From contig NC_088867.1 in assembly GCF_032884065.1 (NCBI RefSeq), forward strand, positions 28,660,476 to 28,724,475: DNA of 64,000 bases, given 5' to 3'. Source of the DNA: Artemia franciscana. Its lineage: Eukaryota; Arthropoda; Branchiopoda; Anostraca; Artemiidae. The position numbers and the translations under genes are program-made. The first letter of the stretch is position 1; each line of letters begins with the position of its first letter. Below the pieces are notes generated by a model that was not told the origin of the DNA, searched no databases, and saw only the letters and a program-made list of their open reading frames with translations. Shown here in pieces: positions 24,951 to 40,244 of the stretch.

Positions 24951-25247
24951 ATCAATACTATTAATAGACGCACAGTAAAGTTGACACATTAGCCTTGACA
25001 AGCAACATGTATTCTGGGCTTTTTTTCTCTTTTGTTAGAAATTTTTTACGCAAATTAAACTTTTTTTCTCGGTAATTCAATTTCCTTTCCTTACAAGAAT
25101 TTCCTGTGAAACTTTCAGGTTCTGTTTAATATATGAGTTGGAGAGGAAATTTGTTTTGGTGAACAAAATTTAACAAGAGACGTAGTCCATATTATTTTTT
25201 AAAGATATTTCACGAAATTGAAGCATAAAGAAGCTTTATTATTTAAG

Positions 25248-25372
25248 AATTAACGACGGTTCTTGACTACTAAGGTCCCTGCGTCGGCCCTGCAGTGCAT
25301 TACTGCAGCGTGATTCGATCTCTGGGTCCCGTATTACCAAGCTAAGGTCAAACCCATTGCGCAACCACAGGA
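25248..25372 (-). mobile_element. tRNA-derived SINE, family B, minus copy
   Basis: The minus strand shows an A-box-like 'gtggttgcgcaatggg' (25353-25368) and B-box-like 'agatcgaatca' (25311-25321), then 'ttagtagtcaagaac'. The same organisation and 3' text ('gtagtcaagaa') is found in the plus copy at 45447-45560. Confidence 0.7.
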
Positions 25373-26350
25373 CATAAAGAAGCTTTGTGCATCGGGTCAA
25401 ACCACATTTAAACATGTTTTGGTTCTTAAATGGCAACCATAAAGAAGATGTATTGCAAAATATAGTGTTGATTCCAGGATATAAACAACAAGATAATAAA
25501 ATTAACAGAATAGCTTTGTAATTTGCAGCTAAGTACTAAGCACAAATTATATACCGAATATACCTCCATTGATATGTTCGTTGGTTTTTGGATAAGGATC
25601 ATAATTCTATATTTCAATTGTATGTCATTAAATTTGATTTTTGGAATTTCAACCGTAGTTTATTTTAAGACTCTGATTACTTGATTATTCATTCTGTCTA
25701 TAATTATGAAACTCTAAAATCTTAGATTTTGATTGTCACCAAGAAACAAAGTAAATGACGAATTTCCATTTGAACATTTGTCAGGTTGCGAAATCTTGCC
25801 AAAATTTTACTATTTTAGCCAACTTAACATCTGAACTTAATAGCAACATAACAAGATGTAAATAATTGCTTTCCATTAGATCCAATGCACACTTGCTAAG
25901 GAATGGAATTTATTTTCCTTCCCTAAGTCACAAAAGTTGACATTAAACCGGTACTTACTTTTATATTCACGAGTAAATGCTTAGTATAATCGCATCCCCC
26001 GCTCTTATAAATCTCATGGAAAATATAATGAAGGAGTTAATATAAAGTTTAAGGTAAGAGTTCAAGAGAATTATCTCCAGGGTGATAAACTTTACGATTT
26101 GATCCGTCTTAAACTGTATACAGGGGCTCATTAAAACTGAAAGCTTAGGAATACTGTTTCCTAATAGTTGTTTATTTTCGAAAAGTACGAGAATTTTTCA
26201 TTTATTGATTGGTTCAGCCAGTTTCTACTATCTTGAAGGAAATTTTTGCCTACTGCATTTTTTTTTTACAAGTAAAAATAAACAATTTGTTCTGAGGCAG
26301 TTAAGTACAATGCAGTCCATTCAAAATTTATCAATATAGCATCATAATAC
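25373..26350. other. unannotated AT-rich DNA
   Basis: No gene or repeat recognised in this kilobase on either strand. The hAT relic begins at its right edge. Confidence 0.4.
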
Positions 26351-29300
26351 CAGTGATATTAAAGTACTTTGAAAAAGGTATTTCAAATACAAATACAAAA
26401 TATTCAGGTTTAAAACTATTTAAATACGTATTTCAAATACTAAGCCTAAGATATAGTTGGTATTTACATACCCAAATACGTATTCAGATACTCAAATACA
26501 TGACCTATGGAGTCCAAAAGTAGGAGACCAAACGTAGTTAAGATCGTTTCAACGTTCTTATGATAAATAAACAAATTAATCTCTTAACATTACGAAGCAG
26601 ACGATCATACACAAGATAGAATAAGATTACAAAGGGAAATTATTAGCTCCCTTATCATGAGCTTAGTATTATTAGGAGAGTATTTTTAGTTAACACTTTT
26701 ATTAGCTATTGGCAGAGGCAACTTTTCACAACTTCCTAAAACAACTTAGGGAGTATAATTTATAATGTACTTTCCTTCCAGCTTATTTCTTTTGCATGTT
26801 AGGATCGAACCGCCGACTGAGAGAAGACGCTCAGCTGGTGCAAACGTCCCAGTACATACGCTATATTTTCTGAATTACTTCAAAACTGTATCTATCTTTG
26901 CATCTATTACCAGTAAGTAACAACAAATCTACTTTCAAAAACAAGTTAATCTACTCATTCGGTCCCAAGTTCTCGTTCTCGACCTCCTTGAACGAGAATA
27001 GACCAGTATTTTTCGGGTTAGGGTATACTTTCAGTAGCTAGAGGGGATGGCTGGTTTTTGTTGGCAGTTCTTTCTTGACCTTTAACAAGTATTGTCATCT
27101 TCACCCAGTATTGCCTCCATCAGAACGGTTTTCTCGTCCTCAGGAACCATCTTACTTTGAGATCTAGGTGAGTACCTCTGACAGAAGCAAACTCTCTGAA
27201 GATACCATTTTTAAAGTCTAGCGAGAAAAGGCTCGGAAAACGTTTCTTGAGGCCATCTAGATTTTCTTATACAAGAGTATTTGCATGTTTGAGAGCACCC
27301 AAACGTTTCATGCCTCCCGGATTCTTTTTTAGTCCTATCATAAAGGGTGATTCCTCGGCTGGAAAACAATCCTTATTATCTTGCATTTTTGTTAAGGCTC
27401 GTTGACTTTCACATATTCAACCAACAGCTCAATTTCCGCACTTTTCTTGTACCTTTAGTTCTTAGTACCTTGAGTCTTAGCACCTTTAGTTCATCTCAGC
27501 CATATGTCTCCTATATGTCAGCTATATGTCAGTTTATATGTCTCCTAGATGGTCATGACTCACCTTATAGCCACATACATTGAATACCATCATGTGCTAT
27601 TTGGAGAAACAAATAGCTTTACCATTAATTCTCTTAATTTGTCTAAAGATTTAGTACTCCAGCAAGTTGTGTTCCATAAGGTCTGAAATTTTGTAAATTC
27701 TACTCTACTAAGCCTTTTGTATGGTTCCCAAGTAAGACCTCTTTCAGCATCTACAGTTGATGCCATTTACAGCATATAGCTGCAGCAGCATAGATGGTCT
27801 GGAAAATGGTAATCATTGTTCATTTTAGTCTGAGCAGGACTACTGGTTAGGATCCTACCCAGTGACCCTATTTCGACTACTTCAGGAGCACTGCTTCATA
27901 AGACTGTTGCTGAACAGTGACATTGTGCTCTTCTTAGGAGTCAATTTCATCAGATCTACCATTGAATTCATCACTTTCAATTGCCGCCGGGGCTCTATAT
28001 TCTTTAAAAGCCTTTAGAAAGTTTATATTCTATTCTCTCTAAAAGCCTTTAGAAAGTGTAATCATGAGTACCAGTAAATCCGTGGTATGCCATAGTTGCA
28101 TAAAGACTTGTATTCTAAAATATAAAGACTTATAGAATGGAAAACAGCCTCATTGATCAAGAAGTGAAATCAAGAAGTGAGAGGTTGTATGCATAATTTT
28201 TATACAATACTAGAACGGGTATATACCAGATTTTGCCTTTGATTAACTCGGAATATCTGTCTCAATTTTTTTTTACACTGGGTAATGGCTTGATGGTCGC
28301 AACTACTTGATGAACTACGTTTTGATCTGACTGTACTTTTAGGAGTTATAGGTTATTCTAATTTATACTATGGGGCATGATCGTCTTTTAATAGGATTCC
28401 ACACACCCATAAAAAACTTTTGGTTGATATAGGTTACAGTTTGTTCTTTATTGTAACTCTTTATTATAAATTTGTTGCTTCATCATGCATAAAATGATTT
28501 ATTTTAATGTTTCAGTTATTATAAGCAAGAATTGGTTCTTTATTATAATGAAAAATCTTGTACATGAAAAATACAGTTTTTTTGTAAAAAATGATTTTAT
28601 GATTTCATTTTAAAAAATCATTTTTAATTGCAAAATCTTTTTAACCACATCAGCTTCTTTGCAATGAGCCATTAAACAACTCTCTACGATGTTCCAGTGC
28701 CTAGCTGTTCGAGGAGAAAAACAAGAAAGAAAAACAGATGCCGTAAATGCAGAATATTGATGTTGTAGCCACTTTTATGACTTTCGAGCCAATATATTTT
28801 CCTTGTTGTTTAAGCCAAGAGACGGCAAGTTTTCTATAGAGGACATTCGGACAAGACAGTTCGAATAATCTTCATGTTGTTTTGATATCGCTCTATTTTT
28901 AGTAGTTGTGGGTTATTGTAGTTTTCAATAAAGGGCGTGACTGACTCTTACTAGGTTGCTAGCTACCGCTGCAACCTGGATTATAATTAACCAAACCGAT
29001 TCTTTTGATAATTTTTTAGTGTATTAACGAATTGATTATCGTATCTTATACATACCCTAATTTCCATACGTCTTCATAAGTCTGACTAAATATTATACAG
29101 TAAGAAACAGGGTGTTTTTACCAGAATGTACTAATTCGCATAATTATTTTGAAATAGTCCCACTTTATCAATAGTTCCATGGGAATTATAAGATTACAGT
29201 CATTTAAGGTATTGACTCACTCACTCTATATACGCCTACTCTCATATGCAAGAGAAAATTGATAGTGGATTGAGGGCCGGTCTTCATAAAGTAGATTTAT

Positions 29301-29675
29301 GAATCACCAGCCCTTTATAAATTTTTTCACTTAAAAAAACTTCCTATCAAGTAAATTTGCAAAAACCACACTATCCACTTTGTTTGAATTTGGTCGTTTT
29401 AATATTCGTTGAATCTTGAAATTCCTTAGATCAAATCCTTACCAATTACTGATATCTACTGAAGACAACAAAGAATCTCGATCAATGCATTTAGTACAAA
29501 TATACCAATTTAGAAAGCATTTTGTGTTTCAAATACTGGTAAAAAGGATTTAAATATGTATTTGAACTACACAGAAAAAAGAAAAGTACTTAAATTCGTA
29601 TTTTGAAATAAATAAAAGATGTCGAATACGTATATCACATACACATATTTAAGTACTTGAAAATTCATGGATTAT
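26351..29675 (-). mobile_element. degraded hAT DNA transposon
   Basis: Both ends hold the subterminal arrays typical of many hAT elements: 'aaagtactttgaaaaaggta' with repeats of 'tatttcaaatac' at the left, and 'acttaaattcgtattttgaa' to 'catatttaagtacttgaaaa' at the right. Candidate terminal inverted repeats are 'cagtgatattaaagtacttt' and, reversed, 'catgaattttcaagtactta'; the match is loose. A hAT transposase relic lies between them on the minus strand. Length (about 3.3 kb) is normal for an autonomous element. Confidence 0.75.
26780..28000 (-). pseudogene. hAT transposase relic
   Basis: Near the 3' end the minus strand reads A-P-A-E-R-L-L-S-V-G-G then C-K-R-N-K-L (about 26780-26840), the hAT C-terminal dimerisation signature (A-P-S-E-R-L-F-S...K-R-N-x-L). 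Further upstream, around 27540-27700, F-Q-T-L-W-N, then a P-N-S-T-x-W-Y-S-M-Y stretch corresponds to the conserved P-x-x-T-R-W-N-S-x-Y. Stops and frameshifts interrupt it throughout, so it is dead. The N-terminal BED zinc finger was not found. Confidence 0.75.
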
Positions 29676-30389
29676 TTATTATTTATTATTATTATTATTG
29701 ATATTAAAACTTAAAAAGTGCAGATATTATTACGTATATGAGGGGGTTGTCCCCTCCCCTTTAAAATCTTGCTCTTTATGCTAATGTTTAAATTCTGTCC
29801 CAATTCTTTAAAAGTGACTCCTGAAACACAAGGGTTGTTTAATTAGAACAATAAGTAACTTTTTCTAAAATGACTAAAAACTTCGGCGCGAAGAGCGAGG
29901 TGTTGAGGAGGGGGTAACCCCTCTCATATAAGTAACAATTTCTGTTCGTTTTAAGGTTTAACGTTGCTCCTTACTTTCAGTTGAAAAAACTTGTTTGAAA
30001 CAGTGAAGCCTTACGGCCTTTGCTATAAATTAAATAAAAAAAGAAATTAAAAGATAAGTAAATAAAAAAAAAACAGAAATTACTCCGTATATGACAGGGG
30101 CTGTTCCCTCCTCAACGCCTCGCTCTTTACGCTAAGGTTTGACTCTTTCTCTAAACTCTGCTTTTTAAGACGGGTTAAATTACTTTAGCGTAAAGAGCGG
30201 GACGTTGAGGAGGGAACAGCCCATTTCATATACGGATTAATTTCTGTTTGTTTTAAGTTTTAATGTCGTTCCTTACTTTCAGTTAAAAAAAACTTGTTTT
30301 TTTTTTATTTTCTGAACGTTTTTGAATTAATACATGTTTTGATTTTGGCTCTCCGCGCATGAATAGTTAAAACAAAATTTGCACATTAA

Positions 30390-34199
<3,810 letters not shown>

Positions 34200-35075
34200 A
34201 ACAGAAAGGCAATTTTATTTTTAATACCCAGAGAATGCTGCAGATTTGATAAGTAATTTTGCAAAAAAATTTTCATGTGACATACAGTTTCTGGAGATTT
34301 TGAGGGGCTGACAACTTCTTGGATGTGGCATATATTGGAATTAACTGAATAATACTCTGCTAAAGAACTTGACTTTGAACAAAAATTATTCTAGAGTTTT
34401 ATGATTGGAAAGTCAAACTACGCTATTGATACCTTCCTATCCCCCGGCTCAGCCTATTACTAAATTTGTATCAGAAAGTTAGGCATGTTGCATCTTACTT
34501 GAAGCAGAGTCATAGAAGGATTTTCAAAAAAAGTTTGTGTGACTAAGGACTAAATAGGGCTGATCAACTATCTAAATCCTCTCTCCTGCCAAACAACCCA
34601 TCATCAATTTTTTTTTAGTAAAAGGATTGGCATGCTACCCCTTTTTTAAACGGACAGAATCCGGACGTTAGTATTAGTGGGAGGCAACAGATAGTCCCTC
34701 TAATACCCCTTTCCAACCATAGTCTGTTTTTCCCAGAAATGCATATTGGAGCTTGTTTGAAGTAGAACCATGCAATAATTCTAAGCGCGCCTAACTTGGG
34801 TGAGGTGCCTTATCACGCCCTTTATAACACCAACTTTAATAAAGGAAATAGGATGGTGATATCGCAGCTTGTTTGATCAGAGTCACAAAAACATCTTACT
34901 GTGCATGACTGGATCAATGTGTGGCAACAATGCTTCTCTTAAAACACTCCCCAAGCCTCTAATAGGTTTTTAGCATTAAGGTGGGCACGTTGAATTTTTT
35001 CCAATATGGACCATACGAAGATTTTCAATAATTACGATGGGAGGAAGAATGTGGATCCTTCGACACCCTATCCGC

Positions 35076-35130
<55 letters not shown>

Positions 35131-35440
35131 GAATTCCTTTTAAAGAAAGGCAGGCATGTTGCCAATTGTGTGAAGTGGAGTCACGATTGCAATATCAGTA
35201 CACATTAGTGTAAACATAAAGTAAGCCATGGTCCATCCACGATCTTCCTACCTTTCCTACCCTAACCTTCTAATAGAGGGTTGCACCTTGTTTGAACCAG
35301 AATAATATAAGGATTTCAAATTGTTATTACTTGAAAACTAAAGTGGGCTATTGGTCACTCAAATATCCTGATCAACTTTTCAACACAAAGGTAAGCATAT
35401 TGTACTTAGTTTGAAGCAAAATCATGCACATAGTTAGTGA
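34200..35440 (+). repeat. highly diverged tandem repeat
   Basis: A recurring pattern 'aggcatgttg(c)a' + 'cttgtttgaa(g)cagagtca' + 'aggattttcaa' appears near 34480, 34600, 34740, 34850, 34980, 35150, 35280 and 35390, with steps of roughly 110-170 bases. Divergence between units is high, so it is an old array. The (TC)n tract at 35082-35127 sits between two units. Confidence 0.5.
35082..35127. repeat. (TC)n microsatellite
   Basis: About 23 TC dinucleotides, uninterrupted after a short 'tctttc' lead. Confidence 0.97.
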
Positions 35441-36529
35441 CAGCATAATTACTTTAGCATTTTCACAGCTTAGGATTCCAATTGGAATCACAGTCTTTGC
35501 TGCAGCAGAAGTGCCATCTAGCTATAACAAATTGAATTGAAAATTATACGATCAGATAGCAGACACCGAGCTCTTTCGAATGAGTGCCTATTTAGACGGA
35601 CGAACATGAGTCATTTCTCTTTTGATCCAATAGGTGATCAGCATAAGCGACTTCAGATAGCAAAGAACATTCATTTTATCAATCACAAGTCAGTTTCTTT
35701 TTGGCAATGAGACGGTCAGCATTGAAAAAAAAAATGTTTTACACATCTCCGTCTTGTTTCTTTTTACATTGTTCATCTGATTAACCTGTGAGAATAGTAC
35801 TATTGTTGATGACTATAATGTAAATTGTAGATTATATAATCCGTAAATTTCATAGGGGACAGGCAGAGCAAATTAATGACTGTAATTCCTGTCTTGAAGA
35901 TGTTTCTGACTCTTAAAAAAGAGGTTTGCTATGTTCAAATTGTCACTGTGATAATACTTACCCTGGTATGAATACAAAAAAACCCTAAAGGTGATTTCAG
36001 TTTATTTTTAACAGACTGTTATCGTTGTGTTTTAAATTGTTTTGGGGGAAGAGCCTGGTTTGCACTTCAATTGCTGGAATAATAAGAGAGTCAGTTTTTT
36101 ACGACTTCGTTGTGAAGATACTGGGCACTATGACTATAAATCTACTGATTTTATTTGGCTGTTACAGAAACTGATTATGCATATGAGAATATCCTATGTG
36201 ACATTGCTTCAAATTAGCAAATTAAAACACGTAAATTTTATAATTTGATAAATGTACTATTACTGACTTTACGAAGAGATGTAGTAAAAATGCGGTTACA
36301 TCATGTTGTAGAAAATGTAACCCTGACTTTGCATGACAAGATGAATACAAATTGAATTCTGAGGAGCTGCTGCCACTTATTATTATCAATGGGTATCTAT
36401 ACGTGGAAGAAGAAATCTAAAGAAAACAGACTCGCTATTGTTCATACATGTTTTATTGATAAACAAATTCACAAACATTATTAAAACTTTTCACTCTTAG
36501 GGAACTGAAATGTATATTATACAGGTAGG
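35441..36529. other. unannotated; left flank of the Polinton-like element
   Basis: No coding sequence recognised. If the Polinton-like element still has a terminal inverted repeat on this side it should be within this kilobase, but I could not match a stretch here with one beyond 40.65 kb by eye. Confidence 0.35.
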
Positions 36530-36967
36530 AAAGAAGATTTTCAACTAGAAAATCGTTCAATCGAGGATTGTCTACTTAAATGTTGAGAAATTCGCTGTAA
36601 ATATATCCGTGTTATCGAAAAATAAAATATAATAGTGAATCAAAACCACTGCTTTTGGTTGATAAATCTAGTACTCACTTCCGATTTCGAATAATATATT
36701 TTCCACTTTGCTCAAGGAAGTCTTTAATGTGAGTCGTGTAGTAAGCAAATGGTAAGCCATGGGGTCGAAAAATTCAATACTCTTTGCTGTTTGAAATATG
36801 CAGAGCCAATGCCCCGTCTTCGCACTTGATAGACTACTACTAATAAAGATGAGGGTACTGTAAACACTTTGATTAGGGTCAATGAAATGCGAGGGCATGC
36901 AATAGGATTTGTATTTGGACATGTAGGGATCCAAATTGAATACATTATTTATTTGATTTGTGTTCAT
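36530..36967 (-). pseudogene. Polinton adenain-like cysteine protease, degraded
   Basis: A maturation protease of the adenovirus/Polinton C5 type, which cleaves capsid precursors. The likely start is the ATG of M-N-T-N-Q-I at 36967. The conserved Y-M-S-K-Y-K block follows, then the catalytic histidine in T-G-H-W-L-C-I-F (36788-36811) and the acidic catalytic partner in E-F-F-D-P-M-A. The frame ends at a stop at 36668. A shifted frame just beyond it carries a stretch where family members have the nucleophile C-G; here it reads S-G, so the Cys is apparently lost. Another shifted piece near 36540 (N-D-F-L-V-E-N) resembles the family's C-terminal N-D-x-F-V motif. Confidence 0.75.
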
Positions 36968-36969
36968 GG

Positions 36970-38063
36970 TGCCAAGTCTAATAAAAACTGATTTACTGAG
37001 ATTAATGCTATATTCTCCTCCATTGGTTCGGCAAAGGTTCACAATAAGCGTGCTGTACTCGTTCAATCAAATCCAATGATACCATGAGTTTTTCTAAATA
37101 TTTCATCGGTTATACAATTTTCAAATAGTTGTTGATCTGGATCTAGGGATTGAATTATCAATTCATACAAACTCCTATAGAATATATCGAAGGAAAAACT
37201 GTAGAGTGGAAATCTATTTAATTACATACAAGATATGAAAGTCCAAAGATTTTTATATTTTTGCTGAAAATTTGTCTTTGATCATATGGCACTAGCACTT
37301 TTTACAAAAGTCGATTCAAGTTTTGAAGAAACTCCGCCATTTATAAATGAAAAATCGGTGTAGGTACGTGTACCAGTAGCAATATGTCGTTGATTCGTGA
37401 TTGTATGAGGAATGAGCTGTTTGATATTACTTAAACTATCTCTTAATTTCCCAAATGCCAAGTAACAGAGCTTATAACCAGCTGTTTTCGGGTATGAAAT
37501 ATTGTCGAGGTGAGAGAGACAGTTATAACCGGTACAGTGGCAACTACTTATTGCAAAATAAAATTGGACAGAGCAAGTTGTAGCTTTATATCAACCTTAA
37601 TATTAGGAGGAAACCATGGAGGTATATTAAATATTTCATGATTTATTTTCCCAACCAAGTGTAACCCTTTAGTTGTTGTATCTCTATGTATATTGGTAGT
37701 GTCAGTGTCCGTTTTATACTCATATCCGATAACTAGACCTTTCAATAGCTCATGGGACATTGGAGTCATCAACATGAATCGTATATAACTTGCATAGTTT
37801 GAAAGATTATTGCTTGTGCTCACAAATTGTTCATTCATGCAGACACTCATTTGCATAAACAAGTTGTGTAAAACACAGTTCTCATAGGATAGCCCCTTGG
37901 GTGTACTTGGTTTTTCACTATTAGAATTTTTGACGATCAAGTTCAAATCTATAAATGTGGAAGTCAAAACTATAGTCAAATAAATAGTCTCTACTGAAAT
38001 AAATTTAAAAATAAACATTTTTAGAGAGTGGTTGTTGTGGATAAAATTATTCATAGTAATCAT
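36970..38063 (-). pseudogene. Polinton major capsid protein (double jelly roll), degraded
   Basis: The frame from the ATG at 38063 to 37548 contains F-I-D-L-N-L-I-V-K-N, E-N-C-V-L-H-N-L-F-M-Q-M-S-V, then S-N-N-L-S-N-Y-A-S-Y-I, matching the Polinton MCP pattern of L-H-S-L-F, a lumenal V-x-L-N loop and a Y-x-Y-R-A-Y motif. A later block G-L-H-L-V-G-K-I-N-H-E-I-F follows. The remainder is in a shifted frame (about 37560-37083) with stops at about 37280 and 37220, and includes F-I-N-G-G and F-Y-R-S-L-Y-E, then G-F-D near the end. One frameshift and at least two stops make it a pseudogene. The protein would self-assemble into the icosahedral shell. Confidence 0.75.
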
Positions 38064-38245
38064 CCTTTACGCTCAAAAAAAATTCCTCCATTGAAAGGAT
38101 TTAGAGATGAGGCGACTGAAAGATGAGATTCTTTATGCGATAAATATGCCATTTTAGGTAAAGAAATACTTTCTCGATCTAAAAATTTAGTCATGCTGTG
38201 TTTCTTGCCTTTTTAAACTTGCCTTTTTAAAATGACGATTTGTCG

Positions 38246-38469
38246 TCATTTCAATCGGAACCATGCGGCAGAATTGAGATTTTGTGAAGTGCTTTCTTTA
38301 AAACCCTTCTCTGAGCCCGAATCGCGTAGCATAGAGGACGCAAAATCCATGGCAACCGGAGCAATAAAACTTTTAGCCAGGGGTAGCGCAGAGTGAAATA
38401 ACTTAGCATACCAATTGTCGAGACCGTAACCGGACAAATACCCCTGTAATAGTCCATCCTATGACCCAA
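38246..38469 (-). pseudogene. Polinton pVI/pX-like small minor capsid protein
   Basis: A short frame with L-S-G-Y-G-L-D-N-W-Y-A-K-L-F, then A-L-P-L-A-K-S-F-I-A-P-V and A-M-D-F-A-S-S-M. This Gly-rich head followed by an amphipathic, Ala-rich helix ('F-x-A-x-P-L-x-K') is the hallmark of the small protein between penton and capsid genes in many Polintons, likened to adenovirus pVI or pX with membrane-active helices. There is no clear ATG in this frame (the likely first codon region reads TTG), and the C-terminal basic part is short. Assignment rests on pattern and position. Confidence 0.55.
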
Positions 38470-38598
38470 TTGTCGTGGTCTAAGTGTAGCAACATAGCGG
38501 TCAATATCAGGGCAAGCAAAATTATTTTTCTATTAGCCATCTCGATATTGAATGGATAGAAAATGACAGGTAATCACAGCAAAATCGTTTGTTATTGC

Positions 38599-39330
38599 TC
38601 AAGGATCTCCCAATTCTTTTCTTAATGTTAACTGAAAGAGTTCCACATACGAAGTGTTGACCGGAATATATTGAAGATGCTTTATATTATAGTGGTGAAT
38701 GTGTTCTTGATTGGTCTTTTGCTCAATAACACGCACGAGGGGGACGTTGGTATTACCGACTCTCGATGTTTCAACAAAGGATACATACAGAAATATTCAT
38801 TGTCTAATGACAAGCCGAGTGGAACGTCTTCAAAAAAAAAAAGTTCCAGCGCTACTACCATTGATTATATTCTATTTAAAACTAAGAAAATCTATTAGAT
38901 TATCATTGAAGATAACCTTCTCATTGTCAATGAGGGAGCTAATGTAGATCTTGCCCTGTTCAATTGAATAGTTAAAGTTGAATGTACCATTCTTACGAGC
39001 AGAGATTCTTCTATTGATAGCATGACGCAAATAATTCATATTACCATATTCTGCTATGGTGATACGACAAACGGATATTCCGCCGAGTTAATTGATTTGA
39101 TCCATTCCTCGATGACGAGTGACCAATCATGCTGTCTAGCTTTCATATAATATGTATGACCTTTTCCCATTATATCATAAATATTTTTAAGAATACAATA
39201 AACAAGAGCAAATTCATGTTCCCTTAAAAGTTGATAGGGGGCGGAGAGTTTTTATCCAATAATCGCTTGTTTTATTCAGATCATCATAGAGAAAGTCAGA
39301 GATGAACGTCACATATAAATCATTAGACAT
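38599..39330 (-). pseudogene. Polinton penton-like minor capsid protein (single jelly roll), degraded
   Basis: The start ATG at 39330 gives M-S-N-D-L-Y-V-T-F and a D-Y-W-I-K-T-L strand, as in penton-type proteins of Polintons. Later frames contain E-Y-G-N-M-N-Y-L-R-H-A-I-N (39000-39050), N-F-N-Y-S-I-E-Q-G-K-I-Y-I followed by a V-I-F-N-D strand, then N-T-N-V-P-L-V-R-V-I and L-Q-Y-I-P-V with F-Q-L-T-L-R-K-E-L-G-D-P before TGA at 38599. These blocks follow the family order. At least three frame changes occur. The remaining length (about 240 codons) is shorter than usual. The protein would occupy the capsid vertices. Confidence 0.7.
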
Positions 39331-39400
39331 AGTGAACGTCTTCAGTGGCAATTCAAGAATAAAAATCAGAGTTGTATTTTCACCAACAAACAAGCAACTG

Positions 39401-39690
39401 TCAATTACTTTTGCGAGTTCGACTCTTTAATCTATTTTGAACAGGGTAGCCACTGGTTTTAACTTTTTGGAATTCATACTCGTAGAAACCACCAAGAATT
39501 TCTTGATCTTTCATATCAAGTACATGATACGTTACAGGCTTAATGTCTAAGAATTTTGACAAGTTAAAAAGTTTAGTGGACTACAAGCAATACCCCTTTT
39601 AAAAAATATTACTTCTTCGATTGATCCAAACTATATCACCAAGATGAATTTCTTCTTTTTCCCAATATTTTTATTGCAATATTGTTTGAG
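39401..39690 (-). pseudogene. Polinton retrovirus-like integrase, C-terminal end
   Basis: The minus strand reads H-L-G-D-I-V-W-I-N followed by F-F-K-R-G (the G-D-x-V-R-I...F-x-K-G-Y block), then after a frame change L-D-I-K-P-V-T-Y-H-V-L-D and E-I-L-G-G-F-Y-E-Y-E-F-Q-K-V, the strongly conserved end of Polinton integrases (K-P-V-T-Y...G-x-F-Y-E-x-E-L-Q). It stops with TGA at 39401. The catalytic D-D-E core should lie upstream but is not seen; instead polB sequence lies about 560 bases away, so most of the gene has been lost. Established role: insertion of the element with a 6-bp target duplication. Confidence 0.8.
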
Positions 39691-40244
39691 ATAAACGTCA
39701 AGTGTATTTTTACTGCGACGAATTGCAAGAGGACTATGATTGGGCAGGGATCGATTAGAGCCTTTTGAATTACCTAGGACGAAAAATGAATGTCTGTTTT
39801 CATGTTGTATCTTCAGTGTCAAGATGACGTACAGGTAGAGATATGGTAATTTCATTGTCAAAAATATCCGTGACCAAACGTAAATCCTTCGGTGTGTTTT
39901 GATTGAGATCAATTAGAATATAATCATAAGATTAATAGAAAAAGGACCCCTCCTCCCACCAACTATAAAAATTTCTCAACATCAAGACACTGTCTATAAT
40001 CTACACATACATATCGATCTTAAGTAAGGTAATGACCGTATGGTAGTCCTTTCACAACGTCTGCACGCACATAAACTTTGTCCGATGTGGCTGAAATGGC
40101 ATTTTTTTAACTTAAACTCTGTAATATTTCTATTTTGAAGAGCGAATCGCCATGACCTTCGCTCTTTGAACACAATTATTCTTTACACAGTTTCTGTACA
40201 CAATCGCGTGCAAATTTTGGAAATCTAAATTAATCAAAATCTCT
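39691..40244 (-). other. unassigned coding-like stretch inside the Polinton-like element
   Basis: Broken frames here look like protein rather than noise: K-V-Y-V-R-A-D-V-V-K-G-L-P-Y-G-H-Y-L near 40020-40080, V-C-V-D-Y-R-Q-C-L near 39980-40010, and D-L-R-L-V-T-D-I-F-D-N-E-I-T-I near 39830-39880. I cannot match them to any standard Polinton protein. They may be an accessory gene of this lineage, an unfamiliar part of polB or integrase, or a second inserted element. Confidence 0.4.

Noticed and set aside
36724..36945. 73-codon minus-strand frame overlapping the Polinton protease
   Set aside because: Alternative-frame shadow; the conserved G-H-W and E-F-F-D motifs are in the other frame.
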